From the NCBI RefSeq assembly GCF_036346595.1, contig NZ_CP107834.1, forward strand, positions 6,510,001-6,574,000: a stretch of 64,000 nucleotides of DNA. Reading direction: 5' to 3'. The stretch comes from Streptomyces sp. NBC_00525 (GTDB taxonomy: Bacteria > Actinomycetota > Actinomycetes > Streptomycetales > Streptomycetaceae). The position numbers and the translations under genes were made by a program. A model generated the notes under the pieces. That model searched no databases. It saw nothing but the letters and a program-made list of their open reading frames with translations, and was not told the origin of the DNA. Shown here piece by piece: positions 8,888-17,230 of the stretch (the first letter of the stretch is position 1; every line of letters begins with the position of its first letter).

Positions 8888-9853
8888 ATGGTGCAATTCG
8901 GATACACGATGATGACCGAGCAGTCGGGGCCGCGCGCCCTGGTCGCCGACGTGGTGGCGGCCGAGGAGGCGGGCTTCGACTTCTCCGTGACCTCCGACCA
9001 CTACTTCCCCTGGCTCGCCTCCCAGGGCCACGCCCCGTACGCCTGGAGCGTGCTCGGGGCCGCCGCGCAGGCCACGACGCGCATCCCGCTGATGACGTAC
9101 GTGACCTGTCCGACGACCCGCTACCACCCCGCCGTCGTGGCGCAGAAGGCCGCGACGCTGCAACTGCTCTCCGAAGGGCGCTTCCGGCTCGGGCTCGGGT
9201 CCGGCGAGAGCCTGAACGAACACGTGGTGGGCGGCGGCCGGCCGGACGCCCGGGTGCGCCTGGACAAGCTCGAAGAGGCGGTCGAGATCATCAAGGCGCT
9301 CCTGTCCGGCGGCTACGTCAACCACCACGGCGCCCACTTCGATGTGGAGAACGCCAAGCTGTGGGACCTGCCCGACGTGGCCGTCCCGCTCGGGGTCGCC
9401 GTCTCGGGCGACCGCTCCTGCGAGATCGCCGGCCGGCTGGCGGACCTCGTCATCGCCACCGAACCCAAGGAGGAGCTGCTCACCGACTTCGACCGGCACG
9501 GCGGCGGCGGAAAGCCCCGCGTGGGACAGATCCCCGTCTGCTACGACACCGACCGCGACGCGGCGGTGGAACGCGCCCACGACCAGTTCCGCTGGTGCGT
9601 CGGCGGCTGGAAGGTCAACTCCGAGCTGCCCGGCCCCTCCGCCTTCGAGCAGGCCACCCAGTACGTCCGGCCCGACGACATCGCGCACGCGGTGCCCTGC
9701 GGCGACGACGTGGGACAGTTCGTCGAAGCGGTCCGCCCCTTCGTCGACGCGGGGTTCACCGAGGTCGCCCTCGTCCAGATCGGCGGCGACCACCAGAAGC
9801 CGTTCATCGACTGGGCGCGGGAGAAACTGCTGCCGGCCCTGCGCGCCATGTGA
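8888..9853 (+). CDS. LLM-class (F420-dependent) oxidoreductase, G6PDH-like
   Basis: The 321-residue protein is a bacterial luciferase-like TIM barrel. It shows TSDHYFPW near residue 38 (the His and Trp/Phe of F420-dependent glucose-6-phosphate dehydrogenases). GRFRLGLGSGESLNEH around residue 97-112 is the G-SGE(S)LNEH motif diagnostic of the FGD subgroup, and DFDRHGGGGKPR is also present. This makes cofactor F420 more likely than FMN. The start at 8888 is preceded by GGGGA; the same open frame runs 220 codons further 5' across the HAD gene and is not coding there. Confidence 0.85.
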   Translation: MVQFGYTMMTEQSGPRALVADVVAAEEAGFDFSVTSDHYFPWLASQGHAPYAWSVLGAAAQATTRIPLMTYVTCPTTRYHPAVVAQKAATLQLLSEGRFRLGLGSGESLNEHVVGGGRPDARVRLDKLEEAVEIIKALLSGGYVNHHGAHFDVENAKLWDLPDVAVPLGVAVSGDRSCEIAGRLADLVIATEPKEELLTDFDRHGGGGKPRVGQIPVCYDTDRDAAVERAHDQFRWCVGGWKVNSELPGPSAFEQATQYVRPDDIAHAVPCGDDVGQFVEAVRPFVDAGFTEVALVQIGGDHQKPFIDWAREKLLPALRAM

Positions 9854-9860
9854 CGCCTGG

Positions 9861-10463
9861 TCACTTCCCGTCTCCGGAATCGGAGACGGAATCAGAGACG
9901 GAATCAGAGACGGAATCAGAGGCGGAATCAGAGGCGGAGGCGGAGTCGGCGGCGGAACGCCCGTTGGCCGACCTGGCCAGCGCCCAGGCGGGAAACACGA
10001 ACCAGCAGACGAACGACCACAGCGCCATCCCGCCCACCAGCCACAGCGCCAGCTGGTTGTGCAGCGCCACGCGCATGATCAGCAGCAGCGCCGAGCACAT
10101 CGTGCAGAACAGCAGCACCAGCCCGAGCAGGGTGAGCCGCGACGCCCACACCACGGTCTCCGGCTTCAGATGGCGACCGGTGAGCAGCCGGTGGAAGCAG
10201 ACCGGCCCGATCAGCGCGGCGGCCGTCGCCGAACCCAGGAGCACGGTCACGACATAGATCGTCCGGTCCGCCTCCGGCAGCGTCGTGAAGCGGGGCTGGA
10301 ACACCACGGCCAGCAGGAAGCCGAAGAGGATCTGCACACCCGTCTGGGCCACCCGCAGCTCCTGGAGCAGCTCCGTCCAGCGCCGGTCCGCCCTCTCCTC
10401 GGTCGTCTCGTCGCGCCCCTCGCGGGCGCCGTTCCCGCCCACGCCCACACGTCCGTTGTCCAT
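9861..10463 (-). CDS. DUF6328 family membrane protein
   Basis: This 200-residue protein contains the family block RRWTELLQELRVAQTGVQIL near residues 27-46. Four hydrophobic helices follow: around LFGFLLAVVF, VVTVLLGSATAAALIGPV, LTLLGLVLLFCTMCSALLLI and LALWLVGGMALWSFVCWFVF. The C-terminal tail is a Ser/Asp repeat encoded by a 12-bp tandem repeat. I chose the ATG at 10463 because GGGAGGGAGA sits 7 bases upstream; the ATG six codons earlier overlaps that site. Function is unknown; homologues are common in Streptomyces. It is convergent with the F420 oxidoreductase gene. Confidence 0.82.
   Translation of the reverse strand: MDNGRVGVGGNGAREGRDETTEERADRRWTELLQELRVAQTGVQILFGFLLAVVFQPRFTTLPEADRTIYVVTVLLGSATAAALIGPVCFHRLLTGRHLKPETVVWASRLTLLGLVLLFCTMCSALLLIMRVALHNQLALWLVGGMALWSFVCWFVFPAWALARSANGRSAADSASASDSASDSVSDSVSDSVSDSGDGK
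9876..9935. repeat. 12-bp tandem repeat, five units
   Basis: Five contiguous copies of GGAATCNGAGRC lie in the 3' end of the DUF6328 gene. They encode a repeated Ser-Asp-Ser-Val/Ala tail. Copies two and three are identical and the others differ by one base, so copy number may vary between strains. Confidence 0.85.
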
Positions 10464-10490
10464 CCGCGGTCTCCCTCCCATGCGCCGAAA

Positions 10491-10526
10491 CCTCTGTGCG
10501 CGGGCCGTGAGGCCCGCGCACAGAGG
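10491..10526 (-). terminator. Perfect 16-bp stem, 4-base loop hairpin
   Basis: CCTCTGTGCGCGGGCC is followed by GTGA and then the exact reverse complement. The hairpin lies 25 bases downstream of the stop of the minus-strand 108-residue gene and just before the DUF6328 start. It is therefore best read as the factor-independent terminator of that small gene. No long T-run follows, as is usual in Streptomyces. Confidence 0.82.
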
Positions 10527-10550
10527 TGTTCTCCGGCCACGCCCGCTCGT

Positions 10551-10877
10551 TCAGCGGCTGACGGCCTTGAGGAGCTGCTCCTTGTTCATCGTGGAGCGGC
10601 CCTCGATGTTCTTCTTCTTCGCCTCTTCGTACAGCTGGTCCTTCGTGCGACCCTGCGCGCCCTTGTGCGAGCGCTCACCGCCGCGCTGGGAGGCGGACTT
10701 GGGGTCGCGCGTCGACGTCCTGCTCGCCGTCTTCGACTCACCGGAACGGGCGCGCTCCTTGTTCACGGTGCGGGCGGCGATCTCCTTGGCGCGCTTCTCG
10801 GAGGTGCCGCGCTTCTCCGCGCTCTCCTTCACGTGCTCGTACTGGCGCTCACGCTTGGGGCTCGATCCTGCCGGCAT
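10551..10877 (-). CDS. Small Lys/Arg-rich protein with Rho-N/SAP-like C-terminus
   Basis: This is a 108-residue, very basic protein. The N-terminal half, with KESAEKRG and AARTVNKERAR, matches the short proteins usually labelled plasmid stabilization or ChaB-like in Streptomyces. The C-terminal TKDQLYEEAKKKNIEGRSTM and the following KEQLLKAV resemble the Rho N-terminal/SAP-like helix-extended-loop-helix seen in nucleic-acid-binding proteins. GAGGAGG precedes the ATG. A nucleic-acid-related stress role is likely but unproven. The promoter must lie in the 282-bp divergent region before the FAD dehydrogenase gene; I saw no clear consensus there. Confidence 0.75.
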   Translation of the reverse strand: MPAGSSPKRERQYEHVKESAEKRGTSEKRAKEIAARTVNKERARSGESKTASRTSTRDPKSASQRGGERSHKGAQGRTKDQLYEEAKKKNIEGRSTMNKEQLLKAVSR

Positions 10878-11159
10878 GACGCAGTCCTCCTCGCTCTCGT
10901 CCTCGGCCCTCGGGGGTGTCCATCCGGGTTGCCGGAGGGGCCACGTCCGAAACATGGCACCGCCCCGGCGGCGGCGCCCACCGGACCGGGCGGTCGGGTG
11001 ACGCCCCGCACCGCCCGTACCGCCGCCCGACCGGTTCCGCAGGGCTGATCGGGGCAGCCGCCGCGATGTCCGCACGTGAACCCGCCGACTTCGGGTACCG
11101 GGGTTCCTGCGAGCCCTCTGGCCGGCCGGGCCCGGGGCCCATGGACGAGGAGGAACCGG

Positions 11160-14100
11160 ATGACCACGGGAGGGAACGCCCCGGCGGACGGGCAGCGCGG
11201 CAGGAGCACGGAAGCGGCGCCCGACCTCCGGTCCCTCCGCCGCGAACTGGACCGGCGCGTCGACGGCGAGGTCCGCTTCGACGCCGGCAGCCGGGGCGCC
11301 TACGCGACCGACGGCTCCAACTACCGCCAGGTCCCCCTCGGCGTCGTCGTCCCCCGCACCGTCGACGCGGGAGCCGAAGCGGTCGCCGTCTGCGCCCGGC
11401 ACGGCGTACCCGTGCTCTCACGCGGCGGCGGCACCAGCCTCGCCGGACAGTGCACCAACGCCGCCGTGGTCATCGACTGGACGAAGTACTGCCACCGGCT
11501 GGAGTCCGTCGACGCGTCCGCACGCACCTGCGTGGTGGAGCCCGGCATCGTGCTCGACGAACTCAACCGCCGGCTGGCGGACCGGGGCCTGCGGTTCGGC
11601 CCCAAACCCTCCACGCACAGCCACTGCTCCCTCGGTGGAATGATCGGCAACAACTCCTGCGGCGCGTCCGCGCAGGCGTACGGCAAAACCGTCGACAACG
11701 TGCGCCGGCTGGAGATCCTCACCTACGACGGGCTGCGCTGCTGGGTCGGCCCCACCAGCGACGAGGAGTACGCCCGGATCGTCGAGCGGGGCGGCCGCCG
11801 CGCCGAGATCTACCAGGGGCTGCGCCGCGTCATCGACGCCCACCTGGCCGACGTCCGTCAGGGCTTCCCCGCCATCCCGCGCCGGGTCTCCGGCTACAAC
11901 CTCGACTCGCTGCTGCCCGAGAAGGGCTTCGACCTGGCCCGCGCCCTCGTCGGCAGCGAGGGCACCCTCGTCACCGTGCTGCGCGCCGAACTCGACCTGG
12001 TGCCCGTACCGCCCCACGAGGCGATGCTCGTCCTCGGCTACCCCGACATCTGCGCGGCCGCCGACGACGTCCCCCGCCTGCTGGCACACAGTGCGCCGAC
12101 CCAACTGGAGGCACTGGACGGCCGGATGGCACAGCTCATGCGCGAGGAGGACAGCCACGTGGCGTCGCTGGCCACCTTCCCGGAGGGCGACAGCTGGCTG
12201 CTCCTCCAGTTCAGCGGCGACACCCAGCAGGACGTCGACCGGCAGGCGCGCGACCTGCTGAAGGCGCTCGGCCGCGACGAGGACGACCCCACCGTGACCT
12301 TCTCCGACGACCCGCCGCGCGAACGCCGGATGCTCAAGGCGCGCGAGGCCGGGCTCGGCGTCACCGCCCGGCCACCGGACGGACGGGAGACCTGGGAGGG
12401 CTGGGAGGACTCCGCCGTACCGCCCGACCGGCTCGGCGACTACCTGCGCGACCTGAAGAAGCTCTTCGCCGAGTTCGACTACGACCACCCTTCCCTCTAC
12501 GGCCACTTCGGACAGGGCTGCGTGCACACCCGCATCCCCTTCGCCCTCAAGACCGCCGACGGCGTCGACTCCTTCCGGCGGTTCCTGTTCCGGGCCGCCG
12601 ACCTCGTCGCCTCCTACGGCGGCTCGCTCTCCGGCGAGCACGGGGACGGGCAGTCGCGCGGCGAACTGCTGCCCCGCATGTACGGGGAACGGCTCGTCGC
12701 CGCATTCGGCGAGGTCAAGGCGCTCCTCGACCCGGACAACCGGATGAACCCCGGGAAGGTCGTCGCCCCGTACCGCACCGACGAGAATCTGCGGCTCGGC
12801 CCGCACTGGCGGCCCGCGAACGACGCGACCCACTTCCACTACCCGCACGACGAGGGCTCCTTCAACCGGGCCGTGATGCGCTGCGTCGGCATCGGCAACT
12901 GCCGCTCCCACAGCGGCGGCGTGATGTGCCCCTCCTACCGGGCGACCGGCGAGGAGGAACACTCCACCCGCGGCCGGGCCCGGCTGCTCTTCGAAATGCT
13001 CGGCGGCCACCGCGACACCCCCGTCACCGACGGCTGGCGCTCCACCGAGGTCCGCGACGCGCTCGACCTCTGCCTCGCCTGCAAGGGCTGCAAGTCCGAC
13101 TGCCCGGTGGGCGTGGACATGGCCACGTACAAGTCCGAGTTCCTGGCCCACCACTACGCGGGGCGGCTGCGGCCCACCGCGCACTACTCGCTGGGCTGGC
13201 TCCCCCTCTGGGCGCGGCTCTCCCGCCTCGCCCCGCGCCTGGTCAACGCGGCGCTCGACGCCCCCGGCCTCCGGCGCGTCGCCAAGCGCCTCGCCGGAAT
13301 CGCCGCCGAACGGCAGCCACCCGCCTTCGCCGAGGAGTCGTTCGTCCAGTGGTGGCGGGCCCGCGGCACCCCGGAACCCGACCCGGCCGACCCCCGGACC
13401 GTGGTGCTGTGGCCGGACACCTTCACCAGCTCCTTCCACCCCGGCATCGCCCGCGCGGCCGTCCGCGTCCTGGAGGACGCCGGCTTCCGGGTCGCCGTCC
13501 CCGAGCGCGCCGTGTGCTGCGGGCTCACCTGGATCTCCACCGGCCAGCCCGCCACCGCCAAGAAGGTGCTGCGCCGGACCGCCGACGTGCTGCGCCCCTG
13601 GCTGGAGGCCGGCACCCCCATCGTCGGCCTGGAACCGTCCTGCACCGCCGTCTTCCGCTCCGACGCACCCGAACTGATGCCGCACGACCAGGACATCCAG
13701 CGCCTCGCCGGGCAGTTCCGCACCTTCGCCGAACTCCTCGTCAACGACGCCCCCGAGGACTGGCGGCCGCCCGTCCTGACCCGGCAGGCCACCGTACAGA
13801 CCCACTGCCACCAGCACGCCGTCACCAAGTTCGACGCCGACCGCGAACTCATGCGCCGGGCCGGACTGGACGCCGACGTGCTGGACGAGGGCTGCTGCGG
13901 ACTTGCAGGCAACTTCGGCTTCGAACACGGCCACTACGACCTGTCCATGCGGATCGGCGAGCAGGGCGTCCTGCCCGCCGTCCGGGGCGCAGCGCCCGAC
14001 GCCCTGGTCGTCGCCGACGGATTCAGCTGCCGTACCCAGATCGAACAGGGCGCCACCGGCCGCCGCGCCATGCACCTGGCCGAAGCGCTCGCGCTCGCCC

Positions 14101-14264
14101 TCGACGGACCGCTGCCGGCCGACCACCCCGAGAAGGCCACCGCCCGGCCCGCCCGCCCGGACCCGGCCGCGAGCCGGCTGGTCACGGCCGCCGTACTCAC
14201 CGCGCTCGGCACGGCCGCGTACACCGCACTGCGCCGCAACCGCAGCACGACGCACCACCGATAG
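11160..14264 (+). CDS. FAD-binding and (Fe-S)-binding dehydrogenase (GlcD/GlpC fusion, DLD-like)
   Basis: This is a 1034-residue fusion. Residues about 45-200 are a PCMH-type FAD domain (VLSRGGGTSLAGQ, GMIGNNSCG). Residues about 200-540 are the FAD-oxidase C-terminal domain. A ferredoxin-like pair follows (CRSHSGGVMCPSY, then CLACKGCKSDCPVG), then two CCG domains (CCGLTW, CCGLAGNFGFE). This layout oxidises D-2-hydroxyacids such as D-lactate or glycolate and passes electrons to quinone. The last 30 residues hold a hydrophobic helix (VTAAVLTALGTAAYTAL) followed by Arg/Asn, a probable C-terminal membrane anchor. GGAGGAA precedes the ATG. The TPP enzyme gene follows 11 bases on. Confidence 0.87.
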   Translation: MTTGGNAPADGQRGRSTEAAPDLRSLRRELDRRVDGEVRFDAGSRGAYATDGSNYRQVPLGVVVPRTVDAGAEAVAVCARHGVPVLSRGGGTSLAGQCTNAAVVIDWTKYCHRLESVDASARTCVVEPGIVLDELNRRLADRGLRFGPKPSTHSHCSLGGMIGNNSCGASAQAYGKTVDNVRRLEILTYDGLRCWVGPTSDEEYARIVERGGRRAEIYQGLRRVIDAHLADVRQGFPAIPRRVSGYNLDSLLPEKGFDLARALVGSEGTLVTVLRAELDLVPVPPHEAMLVLGYPDICAAADDVPRLLAHSAPTQLEALDGRMAQLMREEDSHVASLATFPEGDSWLLLQFSGDTQQDVDRQARDLLKALGRDEDDPTVTFSDDPPRERRMLKAREAGLGVTARPPDGRETWEGWEDSAVPPDRLGDYLRDLKKLFAEFDYDHPSLYGHFGQGCVHTRIPFALKTADGVDSFRRFLFRAADLVASYGGSLSGEHGDGQSRGELLPRMYGERLVAAFGEVKALLDPDNRMNPGKVVAPYRTDENLRLGPHWRPANDATHFHYPHDEGSFNRAVMRCVGIGNCRSHSGGVMCPSYRATGEEEHSTRGRARLLFEMLGGHRDTPVTDGWRSTEVRDALDLCLACKGCKSDCPVGVDMATYKSEFLAHHYAGRLRPTAHYSLGWLPLWARLSRLAPRLVNAALDAPGLRRVAKRLAGIAAERQPPAFAEESFVQWWRARGTPEPDPADPRTVVLWPDTFTSSFHPGIARAAVRVLEDAGFRVAVPERAVCCGLTWISTGQPATAKKVLRRTADVLRPWLEAGTPIVGLEPSCTAVFRSDAPELMPHDQDIQRLAGQFRTFAELLVNDAPEDWRPPVLTRQATVQTHCHQHAVTKFDADRELMRRAGLDADVLDEGCCGLAGNFGFEHGHYDLSMRIGEQGVLPAVRGAAPDALVVADGFSCRTQIEQGATGRRAMHLAEALALALDGPLPADHPEKATARPARPDPAASRLVTAAVLTALGTAAYTALRRNRSTTHHR

Positions 14265-14275
14265 GAGAAGAGAAC

Positions 14276-16081
14276 ATGGCGACCAAGGTCTCCGACTACA
14301 TCCTGCAGCGCCTGCGCGAGTGGGACGTCGACCACGTCTTCGCCTACGCCGGCGACGGGATCAACGGATTGCTCGCCGCCTGGGGGCGGGCGGAGAACAA
14401 GCCGAAGTTCATCCAGGCCCGGCACGAGGAGATGGCCGCGTTCGAAGCCGTCGGCTACGCCAAGTTCTCCGGCAGGGCCGGCGTCTGCGCCGCCACCTCC
14501 GGCCCCGGCGCGATCCACCTCCTCAACGGCCTGTACGACGCCAAACTCGACCACGTCCCCGTCGTCGCGATCGTCGGCCAGACCAACCGCAGCGCCATGG
14601 GCGGCTCCTACCAGCAGGAAGTGGACCTGCTGAGCCTCTACAAGGACGTCGCGTCCGAGTTCTGCGAAATGGTCACCGTCCCCGAACAGCTGCCCAACGT
14701 CATCGACCGCGCCATGCGCACCGCGTACGCCAAGCGCACCGTGACCGCGGTCATCGTCCCGGCCGACGTCCAGGAACTGGACTACTCGCCGCCCACCCAC
14801 GCGTTCAAGATGGTGCCCTCCAGCCTCGGTGCGAGCAGCTACGCGCCCGTCCCCGCCGAGGACGACATCGCCCGCGCCGCCGACGTGCTGAACGCCGGCG
14901 AGAAGGTGGCCATCCTGATCGGGCAGGGCGCGCGGGGCGCACGCGCCGAGGTCGAGCGGCTGGCCGAGGTGCTGGGCGCGGGCGTCGCCAAGGCACTGCT
15001 CGGCAAGGACGTCCTGCCCGACGACCTGCCGTACGTGACCGGCTCCATCGGACTCCTCGGCACCCGCCCCAGCTACGAACTGATGCAGGGCTGCGACACC
15101 CTGCTCGTGATCGGCTCCAGTTTCCCGTACACCCAGTTCCTGCCCGAACTCGACCAGGCCCGCGCGGTACAGATCGACATCGACCCCTTCATGATCGGAC
15201 TGCGCTACCCGTTCGAGGTCAACCTCATCGGCGACGCCCGCGCCACGCTCGACGCCCTGCTCCCGCGCCTCAAGCGCAAGAAGCACGGCTCCTGGCGCAA
15301 GAAGATCGAGAAGGACACCGCCAAGTGGTGGGAGGTCATGCGCCGCCGCGCCGCCGTCGAAGCCGACCCCGCCAACCCCGAGTACGTCGTCCACGCGCTC
15401 GACGCCCTCCTCCCGGACAACGCCGTCGTGGCCGCCGACTCCGGCTCCGCAGCCAACTGGTACGCCCGCCACCTCCGCTTCCGGGGCTCCATGCGCGGCT
15501 CCCTCTCCGGCACGCTCGCCACCATGGGCCCCGGCGTGCCCTACGTCATCGGCGCCAAGTTCGCCCACCCCGACCGGCCCGCCATCGCACTGGTCGGGGA
15601 CGGCGCGATGCAGATGAACGGCATGGCCGAGCTGATCACCATCGCCAAGTACTGGCAGGAGTGGAAGGACCCGCGCCTCGTCGTCGCCGTCCTCAACAAC
15701 GAGGACCTCAACCAGGTCACCTGGGAGATGCGCGCCATGTCCGGCGCCCCGCAGTTCCTGCCCTCCCAGTCGCTGCCCGACGTCCGCTACGCCGACTTCG
15801 CCCGCTCCGTCGGCCTGGACGGGCAGCGTGTCGAGAAGCCGGAGCAGGTCGAGGACGCCTGGCACCGCGCCCTGGCCTGCGACCGGCCGTTCGTCATCGA
15901 CTTCCGCACCGACCCCGCGGTCCCGCCCATCCCGCCGCACGCGAGCCTCGACCAGATCGAGGCGGCCGCCACCGCGATCCTCAAGGGCGACAGCGACCGC
16001 GCCGCCATGGTGCGCCAGGGCTTCAAGGCCAAGGTCCAGGAGATCCTGCCCGGCCACCACGAAGGGCGTTCGGGCAAGTGA
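14276..16081 (+). CDS. TPP-dependent enzyme (pyruvate oxidase/acetolactate synthase-like)
   Basis: This 601-residue enzyme has the three domains of the acetohydroxyacid synthase family. The N-terminal PYR domain has the activating Glu in QARHEEMAAFEAVGYA. The central domain has GSIGLLGTRPSYELM. The C-terminal PP domain has the Mg-TPP motif starting at GDGAMQMNGM and ending NNEDLNQ. AGGAGAAGAG precedes the ATG. Similarity to PoxB-type proteins suggests oxidation or carboligation of pyruvate or another 2-oxoacid. It sits directly after a hydroxyacid dehydrogenase, which could supply its 2-oxoacid substrate; that link is inference. Confidence 0.86.
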   Translation: MATKVSDYILQRLREWDVDHVFAYAGDGINGLLAAWGRAENKPKFIQARHEEMAAFEAVGYAKFSGRAGVCAATSGPGAIHLLNGLYDAKLDHVPVVAIVGQTNRSAMGGSYQQEVDLLSLYKDVASEFCEMVTVPEQLPNVIDRAMRTAYAKRTVTAVIVPADVQELDYSPPTHAFKMVPSSLGASSYAPVPAEDDIARAADVLNAGEKVAILIGQGARGARAEVERLAEVLGAGVAKALLGKDVLPDDLPYVTGSIGLLGTRPSYELMQGCDTLLVIGSSFPYTQFLPELDQARAVQIDIDPFMIGLRYPFEVNLIGDARATLDALLPRLKRKKHGSWRKKIEKDTAKWWEVMRRRAAVEADPANPEYVVHALDALLPDNAVVAADSGSAANWYARHLRFRGSMRGSLSGTLATMGPGVPYVIGAKFAHPDRPAIALVGDGAMQMNGMAELITIAKYWQEWKDPRLVVAVLNNEDLNQVTWEMRAMSGAPQFLPSQSLPDVRYADFARSVGLDGQRVEKPEQVEDAWHRALACDRPFVIDFRTDPAVPPIPPHASLDQIEAAATAILKGDSDRAAMVRQGFKAKVQEILPGHHEGRSGK

Positions 16082-17205
16082 CCCCGCGCCCCGGCGGTGC
16101 GGACGCCCCCCTGGTCGACCGGGTCGAGACCGCCGTGTACACCGTGCCCACCGACGCCCCGGAGGGCGACGGCACCCTGGCCTGGGACGAAACCACCCTG
16201 ATCCTGGTCACGGTGGGCTCCGGCCGGACGCACGGCCTCGGCTACACCTACGGGGCGCCCGCCACCGCCGCGGCCGTCGACCAGCTCCTCGCCGGCATCG
16301 TCACGGGCCGCAGCGCCTGGGACGTCCCCGCCGCCAACGAGGCCATGAGCCGGGCCGTCCGCAACGCCGGCCGCCCCGGCCTCGTCGCCCAGGCGCTGTC
16401 CGCCGTCGACATCGCCCTCTGGGACCTCAAGGCCCGCCTCCTGGACCTGCCGCTGACCCGGCTCCTCGGCGCCACCGTCCCCGAGGTCCCCGTCTACGGC
16501 AGCGGCGGCTTCACCCCGTACGACGACGCACGGCAGGACCGGCAACTGCGCGACTGGGCACAGACCCGGGGAATCCCGCGCGTCAAGATCAAGATCGGCG
16601 AGTCGTGGGGCCGCGAGGAGCGCCGCGACCTGCACCGGATCGCCGCCGCCCGCCGCAGCATCGGCGACACCGCCGAGCTGTACGTGGACGCCAACGGCGC
16701 CTACACCCGCAAACAGGCCATCCGCGTGGCGCGGGCCTTCGAGGAGTACGGCGTCACCTGGTACGAGGAACCCGTCTCCTCCGACGACCCCACCGGGCTC
16801 GCCCGGATCGGGGCCGCCACCACGGCCGATGTCGCCGCCGGCGAATACGGCTACGCCCTGCCCCACTTCTGGCACCTGGTCACCGCCGGCGCCGTGGACT
16901 GCCTCCAGGCCGACGCCACCCGCTGCGGCGGCATCACCGGCTGGCTGCGCGCCGCCGCCCTCGCGGAGGCCGCCGGACTCGACATCTCCGGGCACTGCGC
17001 ACCGCACGTCCACGCCCACGCCGCCGCGGCCGTCCCCAACCTCCGCCATCTGGAGTGGTTCCACGACCACGTCCGCATCGAGGACATGTTCTTCGACGGC
17101 GCGCTCGACCCGGCCGGCGGCACCGTCCGCCCCGGCACCTCCGGCGCACCCGGCCACGGACTGGAACCCCGCACCGAGACCGCGGAACGCTACCGCGTCC
17201 GGTGA
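16078..17205 (+). CDS. Enolase-superfamily enzyme (mandelate racemase/muconate lactonizing family)
   Basis: The GTG at 16078 overlaps the stop of the TPP gene by four bases (GTGA), implying translational coupling. The 375-residue product has an N-terminal capping domain and a TIM barrel. The base motif is KIKIGESWG. Metal ligands lie in DANGAY, in the EEP that follows, and in GEYGY. HCAPHVHAH supplies a possible catalytic His or capping residue. KxK plus His resembles the mandelate racemase-type sugar acid dehydratases. The substrate is unknown; genes on both sides suggest hydroxyacid or sugar acid catabolism. Confidence 0.85.
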   Translation: MTPRPGGADAPLVDRVETAVYTVPTDAPEGDGTLAWDETTLILVTVGSGRTHGLGYTYGAPATAAAVDQLLAGIVTGRSAWDVPAANEAMSRAVRNAGRPGLVAQALSAVDIALWDLKARLLDLPLTRLLGATVPEVPVYGSGGFTPYDDARQDRQLRDWAQTRGIPRVKIKIGESWGREERRDLHRIAAARRSIGDTAELYVDANGAYTRKQAIRVARAFEEYGVTWYEEPVSSDDPTGLARIGAATTADVAAGEYGYALPHFWHLVTAGAVDCLQADATRCGGITGWLRAAALAEAAGLDISGHCAPHVHAHAAAAVPNLRHLEWFHDHVRIEDMFFDGALDPAGGTVRPGTSGAPGHGLEPRTETAERYRVR

Positions 17206-17230
17206 CCGGCCGGACCGCACGAGGAGGCGC

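Noticed and set aside
11090..11100. GGGTAC as a stress sigma factor -10 before the FAD dehydrogenase
   Set aside because: No matching -35 at the required distance on either strand.
10916..14275. Long open frame running in phase with the TPP enzyme gene
   Set aside because: It is Arg/Pro-rich, overlaps the FAD dehydrogenase gene in another frame and has no ribosome site; only 14276 onward is coding.
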